NCBI GenBank assembly: GCA_009809945.1
Contig: WTPW01001006.1
Span: forward strand, 184,100-248,099
Direction: 5' to 3'
Length of the DNA stretch: 64,000 nucleotides
Source: Gigaspora margarita
Taxonomy: Eukaryota > Glomeromycota > Glomeromycetes > Diversisporales > Gigasporaceae
This document shows positions 1-12,083 of this stretch, piece by piece. A program made the position numbers and the translations under genes. Position 1 is the first letter of the stretch. Every line of letters begins with the position of its first letter. Under the pieces are notes generated by a model. It saw nothing but the letters and a program-made list of their open reading frames with translations. It had not been told where the DNA came from and did no database searches.

Positions 1-1572
1 ATTCGGTGATAGGGAAATGGTTGGTTATTTCTGGGGTTTGGTCAGCTGGGTCCTCCGGTAGGGGTGTACGTATATGTTCGAAGTATGTTTCTGGGAGTTG
101 TTGGAATGAGTAAACTAGACGAAGCGTGCTGACGATCTGCCGGGTTTGATAGCGGTCAGCAATTGGAAGTTGGAAGGGTAGTATAGATCGAATGGCACTA
201 TCTATATCATCGGGTTTTTCTGGAAGGGGGATGGTATTTTCTTTAAGCAGGTCGTTTATTGCTGTACGGGCAGTTACAAATTCAATGTATTTTTCCATTT
301 TTCCGAAACCCCATAGATAGAAAATCCAACATGTGATCTCGTGTCCGTTTAGCCCTAGGAATTCAAGATTTTTTAGGAAATCGATTGCTATTTTTTGGCG
401 TAAGCTGAAGAAAATTTGGTCTCTGTTGGTTTTGTTGGTCATGGGTATGTTATGTAGCCTTTTGTATCGATCTATAGCTTTGTTTAGAAGGGTAGAGAAT
501 TCTATTTGGTGTGGAGCTTGTGCTGAGGTGGTCCTAGTAAATGAGCGGAAAAAGGCTGTATCTTTGTGTCGTAGTTTTGTGTTAATCGCTGGGGGGATCT
601 GAATATCGGTTGGATTCGTATTCAACTTGTATTTTATGAAAGCAGTTAGGTTGTCCAATGATCCCAAGATCTCCATAATTTTATCTGTATGCCATGTTTC
701 TTCGTCGAAGTTTTCTACTCTTTCGTCTTGTCGCATTTCAGTTAATTTTTTTTCTACTTGATCTTTCCATTCATGTAAGGTTTCCCGTCGGGGTGTTCTG
801 TGATAGGAATTATCGCTCTTTCCTTTTCCTGATGTAATTGCACTGTATGTGGGTTTAGCGAGTTCAGTGGTTGTAATTTTGGTATCTGTACTTTGCGGGG
901 GTTCCGGTTCAGATTCAACCGTAATATCTGAGATGATTTCCATATCAGCATTTTGTGAATCATCAATTGCGCTCTTGAGGAGAAAGTGTGGTCCGGCTGT
1001 AGGAACATCGAAGTCGAAGGACATGTCCTCAGTAAAGAAAGGTGTAGCTGGTTCGTTATTGTTGTCCTGGCTAGTTGGGTCGGGGGTCAGGATGAGCTCG
1101 GATTCCATCAGGGGTGGTTGGTTCAGGCAGGTCAGCTGATCAGTTTGTTGTGTTGTTGTTGTTGTCCCGTGATTTACATAAGGTTTTCGTAGGAAAAAAT
1201 CCTGGGTGCCGATTCGGGTCCTGGGAGAATTTTTTGTTTTGTTTTGATCGATGGGTCCGATGACGTCATGGCTGAATTTGTCAGGGTCTCGGGGGATTCC
1301 CCACTATTTGCAAATTTGTTTTCATTATTTTCTTCGAGGAAGGATGTTTGCGAAGCTTCAGTCATAAGGGTGTCAACGGTTCGCATTTTTTTTGTAGTGT
1401 GCTCCTTGTTATCGTTGTCTATTTCCATATCAGTGTGGGGGGTGGGGCAGAACTGTGTATCCGTATTGCCATCATTATGTTCTTGTGTTGCCGACATAGT
1501 CGGCAACAACTTGATAAAGGAAAGTGGCGTATGAGCGGTCTGGGTTCTTTTCCTCTTTATCTTGTGGTCCAA
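1..1572 (-). CDS. Partial, possibly frameshifted reading frame of unknown function
   Basis: Two overlapping minus-strand frames look like one coding region. Frame A opens with Met at 1572 and runs 132 codons to a stop at 1174. It is polar and acidic, rich in Asn, Thr, Glu and Asp. Frame B is open from about 1303 to base 1 (over 430 codons) and leaves the window. It is again polar at first (a Thr run near 1150-1160), then becomes an ordinary soluble protein with segments such as LHEWKDQVEKKLTEMRQDE near 720-780 and CWIFYLWGFGKMEKY near 270-330. Continuity needs a frame change near 1175-1200, by indel or by an intron (a GTAAAT follows the Leu-Met end of frame A). GC content is clearly above the flanks. 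I do not recognise the family. ORF1/gag of a retroelement, or a fungal-specific protein, are both possible. Confidence 0.5.
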
Positions 1573-2615
1573 AGGCTGCTAGGGCAGTTTATTGATTGTC
1601 GTTTATTTAGTTTGTCCGAGTTTTGTCTTACGGGCCCTCTCTTTCCTATAGGTTTTTGTTTATTCTACGATTTTTTGGGATTTTCAGGGGTGTACCGGAA
1701 AGATTTTAGAATTTATACCTGTCAAAAAATGAGTTAAAAAAATGAAAAATTGTGAATATCGTTAAATTTTATTAAGACAACCTTTTTACTTCCGATAAGT
1801 AAACTTGTTCAGCACAAAATTATACATATAAACACAAAGAAATTTAAGAAGTTTCTAATAAACCTTCTAATCTAACCCTAACCTAACCCTAACCTAAAAG
1901 TTTTTACAATAATTTGTTTATTTTTTTAAAAATAATAATCTACAAATTTAGCCAATCAAATTAGGGTGCGATATATAAGCACATCGCAGGGTGCGAGATA
2001 TGCATTTATTCTTAATAATAGTAAAATTATTAAAATTGGTTAAAAACTCAGTAAAAAATATATTTTTAAAGATTGGTATTAAAATTTAGTAATAAAACCA
2101 ACTTATAAATTTACTTAAGTTGACCAATCAGAATTAGCAATTTTGTGCAAGCCAGAAAAATTTGGGCTAATCCAGAAAAACTTTGTGATATATACAACTA
2201 TGTTTTTTTAAAATATAATAATAGTTCAAAATTTTACCATAATAAATAAATTGTTTTATTTATAGTTTGTAAAATTTTAATAAAAATTAGTTGTAATTTA
2301 AAAAAGTTTTATTAGTAGCATATATCAGTTTATATAAAATTTTTTAAATACCATATAAAACTATATTAAAATAATCTATGACCCTCTATTTTTAATTTTG
2401 TTATTTAATTTTTATAAGATGGTTTATTTAATAAATAAGTTATTCTGAGATTTCTGAAATTTTTCAATCAAATAATAATGTCATGCTTAGATTTCATAAT
2501 TTATGAGATTTTTTTTTCTTATATAAAATATGAGTAATATATATAATATTATTTATTAATTAAAGGATTCTATTATTTATAAAAAGCTTAATAATACAAT
2601 TTAATTAGTAATTTA
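1573..2615. other. AT-rich non-coding stretch
   Basis: GC falls sharply at about 1700. No supported reading frame. The only structured item is a short telomere-like run, listed separately. Confidence 0.6.
1871..1896. repeat. Short interstitial CCCTAA-like run
   Basis: Alternating CTAACCCTAA and CTAACCTAA units, about 26 bases. They match the TTAGGG telomere unit on the other strand, but too few and too irregular to be a chromosome end. Confidence 0.6.
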
Positions 2616-2958
2616 CAGTTAAAGAGAACAAATTTCATAGTAAAAATTAGCAGGCATGTGACTATTATCTTATATAGTAAGTGAAGCATCATGTGCTTCA
2701 ATTTATAAGAAAAAACTCTATAGTAAACAATTGAAAAATACTTGTATCTTATGATTTATCAAACTGATTTAGATGATTTTACTACTATTAGAATCACAAG
2801 AATTAGTTCTACAATTTTCAATTAAGCAACAAGAAAGAGTTACTTAATAAAAAAGATACATCTATATATAAGCAAGCATCATTTCTACACTATAGAAAAA
2901 ATATATGAATTTCTGATTTTGTTTATTATAATATTTATCATTTTGTTCCCTTTAACTG
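2616..2958. mobile_element. Mariner-like miniature element
   Basis: The left end CAGTTAAAGAGAACAAATTT is matched in inverted orientation by TTTGTTCCCTTTAACTG at the right end. TA precedes the left end; the right side has TG, one change from TA. 343 bp with no transposase frame, so a non-autonomous copy. Confidence 0.55.
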
Positions 2959-3764
2959 TGATCTACCAATTAATAATTTTAATGTAGTTCAGCAGATATA
3001 AAGTAAAGATTTATAATCTAATATGATAAAATAGATCATGAAATTAATAACATTTTGTTATTAACTAAGTAGAATTAGCATTATTTTATATTGTTATTTA
3101 TATATCATCATTGCTATATTTATATAGTTTATAAATTATCAATCTATGTTTGAAAATTCAAAGTATATGGGATATTTGAATATCGTTTTATATTATTCTT
3201 GTAAGAAGTGTATTTGGATTTGGATATTTTTTTTATTTTGGCATAGTATAAATTTTTACTTATATTAAATAAAAAATGAGTATAATCTAATTTAAAAAAG
3301 AAATAATAAGATTATATATAAGTATCAGTTTTGGTAAAGCATATAAGAATTACTTTATTTATCCAAGATGATTGATTTTTTTCTAAAAAAATTTTTTATA
3401 CTTATTAACATTTTTTAGTTAGTATGTAAATACTAAATTTTTTTTATTAATATAATAAAATTTTTATAATAGCTATTTTTTATTATTTTAATAAAAAATT
3501 TGTAAAACAAATCAATCTTTTTTTCTTATATAAAGGCTTGTTGTCCAAAGAGCAATAATAATTTTTTGAGCAGGTAAGCAGTATATCTCTTCTTATCTTA
3601 GGTATGATTAGTCGCACATATAAAAATAGTACTTATGAATAGCACTTATATATATTGCACTCATATTAAATAGTACTAATTTGCTACTATAAGTAAATTT
3701 TTTTACAATTGATTTTTTTTGTATTATATATTCTTACTAAAGCAAACATATTATTTACTATATA
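2959..3764. other. AT-rich non-coding stretch with one inverted repeat
   Basis: GATTGATTT at 3370 is matched by AAATCAATC at 3509-3517, around a very AT-rich loop. No coding signal seen. Confidence 0.5.
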
Positions 3765-4105
3765 CAGTCAGACCTCTATAAATACAACTTTCATAAATGC
3801 AATACCTCTCTAAATGCACATTTTTGTCTTGTCTGTAAGAAATTATTAGTGATAAATGCATTTTCTATATTCTGTAAATGCACATTCTTCCAAATAATTT
3901 TCTATATCATGCTACCTCTCTAAATGCACGTAGCCAATCAAATTTTAGTATTTAAGATAGGTTATACAATTTTTAGTAGAAGTTACACAAACTTGATGAT
4001 CTATTCTTTAAGCTGCAATTTAATTGGCTCTCCCTAAATGCAATACCTCTCTAAATGCATGTTGTAGGCTTGTCTATACACATTGCATTTATAGAGATTT
4101 GACTG
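3765..4105. mobile_element. pogo/mariner-like MITE with TA target duplication
   Basis: Left CAGTCAGACCTCTATAAAT and right ATTTATAGAGATTTGACTG are inverted repeats, flanked on both sides by TA (3763-3764 and 4106-4107). The inverted repeat extends inward through several CCTCTCTAAATGCA motifs. 341 bp, no transposase. A diverged copy lies at 33540-33755. Confidence 0.8.
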
Positions 4106-5829
4106 TATAGCCAATTTGTATTACCATTATCATGGTACAATTTATATAAAAGGAACACAACAGATACATAAACTTCAAACAATTTCTCTCTAGCACTAAA
4201 TGTCATTACAATACAATCTCATTACCAATTGTTTAATCATAATAAATGTACATATATATGTATGTATGTATGTACCAAATCAACCTTAACTACATATAGT
4301 ATTGTAACAAAATTATTCATGTACAATACAAAAAAAAACAAAAAAAAGACACAATAGTAAAACATTCACATGACTTAAAAATTTGAACAAATTTTATATT
4401 ACTACATTTTTACAAAATATAATGCTAGTTTTCTATTCATGAATGCAAGATAAAACAATAACATACAAATTTTTTTGATACATATTAAAAATTTATTATT
4501 ATTTATACATAAGCATAGTAAAAAAAATCTTTCACCAGGTTTTTGTTTTGACTATTTTGTCTTGACTAGCATGCTTCATTACTAGGTGCACAGCACAAAT
4601 TATTTTATAAAAACATGTCCCTATATTATTTTTAATTGGCTTAATTTTTGAAATTTTTTAATTATACTAACTGCAAATATAATTAATTTTAAAATTATGA
4701 GTTATCCAATATTTAAATTTTGATTATATGATTTACTTGAATTTTTAAATGCAGTTAAACATTAACTATATTTATTTCAATCTGGTAAAGATCATATAGA
4801 TTAATATAAATAATATAATATATGTTATATACAATATATTTGTAGTAAAATAAAATTTAAATAATTCTGATTTTTAATTTTTTCAAAATTGCACTACTAA
4901 ATTAGCAAATTTTGGTAAGTATATAATAAAACAAGACTAATCCAATTTTTATAGGTCTATTTCCAAATTTCAGAGTTGGATGCATCAGATCTAGATTGGT
5001 GTTTAGCTCTAGTTGTTAATGTATCCCAACTAGCACCTTGTAAATCAGTTAGAAATCTACAGATTTCACCCTAATGCAATGATCATAGCAGATTTAATAT
5101 AATTATCAAAATTACAGTAAATTTTCATTAATAAAATTGTAGTTTTTGATAATATAAGTTTTGGCTAGTATATTGTTTCAGTATAATCTTATACTGGCCA
5201 AAATTTTTATTATCAAAAACTACCAATAAATAATTATCAAAATTTGCTAATGATCATTGCAAAATTCATAAATTAAATATTTCAAAACATTATTACAACT
5301 TTTTATAATTGAACCTAAATTAAAAACCTAAAATTACTATTGGTTTTCATAATTATTAATAATTATTGTTGTAGCTAAAGCTGAAATGGCTGAAGCTAAA
5401 AATTTTAATAATTTTAATATAAAAATTTTAAAATTTTTTAGGCCTTTTGTTAGAGGTTTTTTTATAAAAATTTAGAGTTAGGTTTAATAATAAAAGAGTA
5501 TAAGTAGATTTTGGTAGAACTTATATTTTTAAATCAAGGTCCCTAATTTCCAGCTTCAGCTATTTCCAGTTTTAGTAGTGACAATTATTATGTATTAACT
5601 ACATGACACACCTATTATAATAAATGATCCCTAATCTAATCAAACTAATACAATTAGTGTATCAAACTCATCTTCTATTTTTTAAAGTTGATTAGTTTAT
5701 AGTGTATATATATTATTAAAAATTTTAAGTAATTAAATCATTAATCATGGCCATATCATTTAACTTATTTTAACATATCTATCAAATATGCATCATAATT
5801 TTTGGAATAGTAAAAAAAGTCATAGTAAT
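4106..5829. other. AT-rich non-coding stretch with two foldbacks
   Basis: No gene found. Foldback 1, about 5074-5262: TGCAATGATCATAGCA against its inverted partner, with an inner hairpin at 5140-5222 built on GTAGTTTTTGATAAT. Foldback 2, about 5357-5590: AGCTAAAGCTGAAATGGCTG against a diverged inverted partner. A short GTAT run lies near 4257-4275. Confidence 0.5.
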
Positions 5830-5838
5830 AATTAGACT

Positions 5839-6149
5839 GAGTGGCAATTATTTTGCCAACAATCACTTCACTAACATATCATTTTACCAACAAATATTCA
5901 CTAACAAGTTTATTTTACTGACAGTTTATTTCACTAAAGCTCATTTCACTGACAAAGTAATTCTGGTTATTGCATTAGGACATGGTAGGGTCAGGGTAAA
6001 ATTAGGGTTAAAGCTAGTGTGCTTTTTAAAAAAACTTGTCAGTAAAATGAGCTTTGGTTAAACAAACTATCAGTAAAATGACTTGTTAGTAAATATTTGT
6101 CATGAAATGTTATATGGTGAAGTGATTGTTGGCGAAATAATACGGACCC
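5839..6149. mobile_element. MITE with 9-bp target duplication (Mutator-like)
   Basis: Flanked by perfect direct repeats AATTAGACT at 5830-5838 and 6150-6158. The ends are long inverted repeats with many TTTCACTGAC / GTCAGTGAAA motifs, nearly the whole 311 bp. The centre holds GGTAGGGTCAGGG and ATTAGGGTTAAAG. A 9-bp duplication is usual for Mutator-like elements; the superfamily is inferred from length alone. A related copy is at 38777-39105. Confidence 0.75.
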
Positions 6150-6158
6150 AATTAGACT

Positions 6159-6963
6159 ATTCGTATAAATGTAAAATAACTTCCAAAATGTAATTTTGAA
6201 TTTTGATTAAATTTTTTTATAATTACTTTTATGAAAAATTTTAAGCTTAATCCTGGCTATTATTCAAACAATGCTTCTAGACATTATTTTGCATTTATAT
6301 AGTTTATTATTTGTTTTTGGTTTAGCACAACTGCATCATGGGACTATTTATTTTTTGACTTTTTTTTTAGAAATTTGAATTTCATCAATATTATTGGTCA
6401 GGACTAGGTTGTACATTCTGCATGAAATTGGAGTGATCAATATCTATATATAAAAATTCTTTTTCACAATAAATTGCAATGGTGTCCTGCTTTGATCACT
6501 GGTTTCAGGGGTTCATAAAAGGAAATTGCACTCATAAGATATAGTACAATAGCTTAGAAAATTAAATACTATTTCATAAATAAGTTTAAAGCAAGATAGA
6601 AAATAAAACCAAAAAGAATCTTCTTCTCAAAGATGGCCTTTTATTTTATATTTTAGAGTACTAGCACATAATATAGCTTGATATTTTACTGATTTATGCA
6701 TGCTTTTGTGTGTAATATAAGTATTTTAATAACTTACTTTAATTTTAAAGATTTTTTCAATGAGAAAATAAAGTACTTAAAATCTTATTTGTGATTTTGT
6801 AGTACCTACTGTAGAGAACAAAATACCTACCTGTGTTTGGTTAAAAGATTTTAGAGCTGAAATTAATCTAGTACATACTATTAAGATCACTTGTACTATG
6901 CAAAATTTTAATTAATTCTATTAGAAAATAGTTATAAGCAAAAGAATTAATATATATATATAT
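6159..6963. other. AT-rich non-coding stretch
   Basis: No reading frame, clear inverted repeat or tandem repeat seen, apart from an AT dinucleotide run that ends at the retroposon start. Confidence 0.5.
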
Positions 6964-7897
6964 GGGTGTGGCGAACTAGCTCAATTAGTAGGTTGTCACC
7001 CCCAAGCGGCAGGTCTAGAGTTCAAATCCCGCTGATAACAACTTTGGAAAATAGGCTTGCATATGGCTAATGGCTATCCATGGTTGGATTTAGGAAATCT
7101 GTAATCTGGTTACACCATCTAGAAATGGGAGCTTCGGCGTAATAAATCCAGAAACCAAATTCCTAAACTGAAAGCCCGTTTGGAAAGTTCTGAGTTGGAA
7201 GGTAGTGATGATCTATGACAGTATCACAGGAAGGCCAAATCTGGAACTAGAATCAGAGATCGGAGAACCGAACGACAAGATCCTTAGAAGGGGGGATATA
7301 CCAGCTGAACCGCCGGTTAATCGTACCGGAGGAAAAGAACATGCATTCTGGAAACGTGTACCAAGGAAAGGGAGACCATAAAGGCACTTAAAGCCTGGGC
7401 AGACCAATCCTTCTGGGTTGTTGGCTAGGAGTAAGGGAGAGACCGGTAAAAGAATCTAGAGAAGGATGGAAGTCAGAATGTGGGTATCTGGGGGTTGTTG
7501 TAAACCCTTCAAGGGCAAGGAATAAGAAGGAATGACTAATTAGGAAGGCTGTGGCTTGAGATACGGATTATGTTACGGCAGCTTCTAAAGAAGGCTTGAG
7601 ATACGAACATGATGACAGCAGCACAGCATGTACGATTTAGAAATGATTTCTGAACATGCAGGTTAAGCATGAGTGGGACATGGATTAATCTGTTAGTAGG
7701 TAGCTATAGCCACTCTAGATTAGTAATTGTGGTGAAATACATAAATACTAATTAAGAATTAGAGAAAGTATAGCCGGTAATGGACAAATTGGGTGACTAA
7801 TAGGTAGCACAAATTATATATGTAACTTAAAAATGATCTTAAAAAGGTGTTAATCATGACAAAAATTGTTAATAAAAAGTTACATGGAAAAGTCCAT

Positions 7898-7953
<56 letters not shown>
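6964..7953 (+). mobile_element. Long tRNA-headed SINE-like retroposon with poly(A) tail
   Basis: The 5' end (6964-7040) resembles a tRNA: GGGTGTGGCGAAC, then an A-box-like TAGCTCAATTAGTAGG and a B-box-like GAGTTCAAATCCC, the two internal RNA polymerase III promoter blocks. A 860-bp body follows, then 52 A residues at 7902-7953. AT dinucleotide runs flank both ends, so the target duplication cannot be placed exactly. The central segment with GGCTTGAGATACGAACATG is shared with 56601-57810, and the body near 7150-7380 is related to the elements at 57980 and 62053. Nearly 1 kb is long for a SINE. Confidence 0.75.
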
Positions 7954-7969
<16 letters not shown>

Positions 7970-8663
7970 TATATTCATTAATCAAATTAATACTATAATA
8001 AAATTTTATATAATTATAATTATATTAAATATTATACTGTTATAACAAGTAAAAAATTTTTTTTATTCTAATACAAATGTATGATTTAAAATTACTTTAA
8101 TAACACCATGAACTGATCATAAAATGGATCTATTAAAATAAAAATGGTGTTGCCAAGAATATTATTAATATATCATGTAGTTCTTAACTTTTCTCATATT
8201 ATACTTCAAATAACATGAACAAAATCTTCAATATGAAATAAATTAACACTTTTTTGACAAAATTTAGCAAATACGACATATCTTATAAAGGTTCTTGTAT
8301 CATAAAATTCTTTAATTTTCTTATTTCACATAATGTCCACTCTTGTAATTATCAGAGACATTTGTCCAATATCCATTCTTCATGCTCTAAAATAAAAAAT
8401 AGTAAAAAAGAAAGTAAAAACACAAATGACATAACAAACATATAACCAATACTTAGCTTCATGCTTAATACCAACTTCTACATGCTTGACACATATTAAA
8501 AAATCTACTTGCTTGACTAATCTACAAAGGCTGAAGTCTTATGCAGGTACTCAACCAAGACCACAGTACTTTTTATTATTCATAAACAAATGCCAAATAA
8601 CTTTAGCTTGCTTATTTTCTGTACTAAAAAAAAAAGAAAAACCTAATTAGAAAAATTGCAATC
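7954..8663. other. AT-rich non-coding stretch
   Basis: Begins with an AT dinucleotide run after the poly(A). The remainder shows nothing recognisable; the only open frame (63 codons, 8254-8445) has simple Asn/Ser/Lys composition typical of AT-rich DNA. Confidence 0.5.
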
Positions 8664-9019
8664 TACAATAGAGGAACATATTATTGTGGACACTTTTTAA
8701 ATATTTGTACAAAGCTAAATATGTAAGATATAAAGCTAAAACTAAAATATTATTTCTTCAAATCTATATCTTTTAAATAAAAAAAAAAGATTATAAAATT
8801 CTATGCATTACTTTTTAAAATAATTAAAGGGAATTGATATTTTTACACACTATTTTTGATAATGCCACACCCATGTAAATCATAATTTTTTCTAGAATTG
8901 ATCGAAGATATCTTGGCACCCACCTGGCCAAATTCGGTCAACTTTTTTTATTTTAATTATAAAATGCTATAGAATCCAAAAAAAAAAAGTTAATTGAATT
9001 TGGTCAGGTGGGTCCTAAG

Positions 9020-10364
9020 CAGTGTTGGAAATCATATGTTCACAGCGTTCACAGTGAACATAAATTTTTTTAAAAAATCAAAATTTTTATATTTTATGTT
9101 CACATAGTGTGAACATAAGAAATCAAAAATTTTATATTTTATGTTCACATAGTGTAAATATAAATTGTAATTTTTATAATTTCTTATTCATATTTTATTA
9201 TATTTACCATATGTTTCCAAAAATAGGTATCCTTTTTTGGACGATTTTGAATACACAATCTGTGAGTAGCTTATTTTTGGATATAATCAATTTTTGGTCA
9301 ATTGCAAATTGTCATTACATTATAAAGTCCAAATTCTATTATTAAATTGGTTATTTGTACTTAAACAAACTTGTTTGAAAGAATAATATATACTGAAAGT
9401 TTCATCAAAATTGGTGCATTTTTTATTATTTGACTTTTAATTTTAACTTCAACGAAAATATTTTTTAAAAAAAAATTATTATTTCGTTGAAAGTAAAAAT
9501 TCAAAGCGTAATAATAAAATGTTCTCCAATTTTCTTGAAAATTTCATAGAATGTACAATTTCACCTTCCGAGTAAGTATACTTAAGCGACTGTAATCGAT
9601 TTACATAGTAAAGTTTGGACTTTACTATGTAGCAACTGTCTTCGATCGTGGGGTAGCTTATTTTCGGGTAAAAACGGTTTTGAGTTTTTTGACCAAAAGA
9701 GGGGGGTAACTTATTTTCAGAGATGGCTTATTTTTAGCAAGATACAGTATGCTAATACAAGTACAAATAGATTGCTTCTGGCTTTGCAACTTTAAATTTA
9801 AAAAAAATTAATAACTTTATTTCAATTTAGGAATTAAATTTTCTTCACTAATTAATATTAAAAATTTAATTAAAGAATGGAATTTTGTTTGTATATTGCT
9901 TAAAAATTTTAATACTTTCACTTTATAATATAGTAGTAGAATGTATATTTTTATAACAAAATTAATTAAAACCAAACTTAGAAATAGAATACATTTTAGA
10001 ACTTTTAATTATCTTTTGTTAATTTTATAAATAGTCCATTTATAAATGATTTGATTTTGAACATGCATATAAAGTTTGGCAAATTTATTATATAGAAATA
10101 ATCAATAATATATTGTTTTAAATAAAGATTAAATATATTAATTTTATAAATAAATAGCTATACAATTTAGTTATATTAAATATAAATTTATAATTAATAA
10201 ATACAAATTATATTAGTAAAATATTTGTAATTTCAAGAGTTTTTAATTTTATATATTAATTATTATAAATTTTATTTGTGAACATATTTATTTTTAATGT
10301 GAACAGTATAAAAAAAAATTATGTTCACAAAAATCATAAATTTTTTTTTGAATTTCCAACACTG
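9020..10364. mobile_element. hAT-like element inserted in the hairpin array
   Basis: Ends CAGTGTTGGAAAT and ATTTCCAACACTG are inverted repeats, flanked by perfect 8-bp duplications GTCCTAAG (9012-9019 and 10365-10372). CAGTG ends and an 8-bp duplication are hAT hallmarks. Sub-terminal GTTCACA / TGTGAAC motifs occur several times near both ends. 1345 bp, of which about 550 bp is another nested repeat. No transposase frame. Confidence 0.85.
9198..9752 (-). repeat. Foldback repeat nested in the hAT-like element
   Basis: Shares GTAGCTTATTTTCGG motifs, a TACATAGTAAAGT motif and an inner palindrome with the repeat at 23096-23590, but in the opposite orientation. Ends near TACAGTATGC at 9752. Boundaries are approximate. 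Confidence 0.6.
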
Positions 10365-12083
10365 GTCCTAAGATATCTTTGATCAAAGATTTTGTAAAAT
10401 TCTAAATGTCTATCAAATATAAGCTGAGCAAAATTTGTTTACAAACTTTGATCAAAGATATCTTGGCACCCACCTGACCAAATTTGATCAACTTTTTTTT
10501 ATTTTAATTGTAAAAAACTGTAGAATTCAATAAAAAATATTGATCAAATTTGGTCAGGTTGGTTCCAAGATATCTTCAATCAAAGATTTTGTAAAATTCT
10601 AAATATCTATATAAGCTGTGGCAAAATTTGTTTACAAACTTTGATCAAAGATATCTTGGCACCCACCTAACCAAATTCGATCAACTTTTTTTTATTTTAA
10701 TTGCATAAAGCTGTAGAATTCAAAGAAAAAATAATGATTGGATTTGGCCAGGTGGGTTTCAAGATATCTTTGATCAAATATTTTGTAAAATTCTAAACTC
10801 TATATAAGCTGTGGCAAAAATTGTTTACAAACTTTGATCGAAGGTATCTTGGTCCCCACCTGGCCAAATTCAATTAACTTTCTTTTGTTTCAATTATAAA
10901 AAGTTGAGAATTCAAAGAAAAAAAAAGTTGGTTGAATTTGGTCAGGTGTATTCTATGATATCTTTGATCAAAGATTTTGCAAAATTCTAAACATCTATCA
11001 GATTTAAACTGCGGCAAAATTTGTTTACAAACTTTGATCAAAGATATCTTGGCACCCACCTGATGAAATTCAATCAACTTTTTTTATTTTAATTGTAAAA
11101 TGCTGTAGAATCCAAAGAAAAAATATGACCAAATTTGATCAGGTGGATTTCAAGATATCTTCGTTCAAAGATTTTGTAAAATTTTAAATTTAAGCTGTAG
11201 CAGAATTTGTTTTCAAACTTTGATCAAAGATATCTTGACACCCACCTGACCAAATTCAATTAACTTTTTTTGATTTTAATTGTGAAATGCTGTAGAATTC
11301 AAAAAAAAAGTTGATCAAATTTTGTTAGGTAGGTTTAAAGATATCTTCGATCAAAGTTAAAAATTTTTTAAAAATTAAAATAATCTACATGGGTATAGTA
11401 TTATCAAAAATAGGTGTGGAAATATCAATTCTCTAATTAAATTATAAAATATTGTGTAATGTTACACATGCATGAAAATAGTAATTTTTTAAAACCTAGT
11501 TATTGTAATTGCTATATATTAAAAGTTAATTTTTTATTAAGCAAGCTAAACTTTTTTAAGTGAAATTTATTTAGTATAACAAATTATATATAATTCTAAA
11601 TTTTTAGAAATTTTAAAATAATTTTAAGTTAAATACTATTAGTAAATATAAAAGTTAAATTATTTAATTTAAAATTAATAAACTGCTAAATATAGTAATT
11701 TTATTACTATATATAGTAATTTAATAAATTTTTTTCAAAAAATTATAAAATTTTCAGAATATATATAATTTGTTATGCTAAATAACTTTTTTAAAAAAAA
11801 TTGCTAGTTTACTTGATAAAAATTAAGTTTATATATTACTATATTTAATAAGTCTATTTACTATTAAAACATAGTAAAATTTAGAAAATCATACGAATAT
11901 AAAACATCTAAATTTTACTTAAACTTAATTATTTTAAAAACTATTGCATAGCATTTTTTAAACTTTTTTTTTATTTGAAAGATATAGATTTAAAGAATTT
12001 ATATTTTTATTTTTAGCTTTATATCTTATCTATTTAGCTTTGTACAAATTTTTAAAAAGTGTCCACAATAATATGCCCCACTG

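Larger units (their letters stand above)
8896..11365. repeat. Tandem array of about 195-bp palindromic units (array 1)
   Basis: Repeated blocks begin with GATCAAAGATATCTTGGCAC and CCCACCTGACCAAATT, pass an AT-rich centre (TTTTTTATTTTAATT), and return through the inverted AATTTGGTCAGGTGGGT and AAGATATCTTTGATCAAAG. A spacer of TTTGTAAAATTCTAAA and GCTGTGGCAAAATTTG joins units. Unit starts are near 8900, 10447, 10640, 10836, 11033 and 11218. The first unit is split by the insertion at 9020-10364. Confidence 0.85.
8666..12083. mobile_element. 3.4-kb composite mariner-like element with long terminal inverted repeats
   Basis: Left CATATTATTGTGGACACTTT (from about 8675) is matched in inverted orientation by a copy ending near 12075. 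The outer bases are CAATAG-like on the left and CCCCACTG on the right, each flanked by TA (8664-8665; 12084-12085). The arms continue inward through an AAGCTAAATATG/TAAGATATAAAGC segment. A second inverted pair, GAATTGATATTT, lies just inside (about 8832 and 11436). The interior is the hairpin array, itself broken by a hAT-like insertion. No transposase frame is intact. Confidence 0.65.

Noticed and set aside
1871..1896. CCCTAA-like run as a telomere
   Set aside because: Only about three irregular units, with single-copy-like sequence on both sides. Similar motifs occur inside elements elsewhere in the window.
6964..7040. A functional tRNA gene
   Set aside because: A and B boxes are present, but the acceptor stem does not pair properly and the sequence continues as a repeated element with a poly(A) tail.
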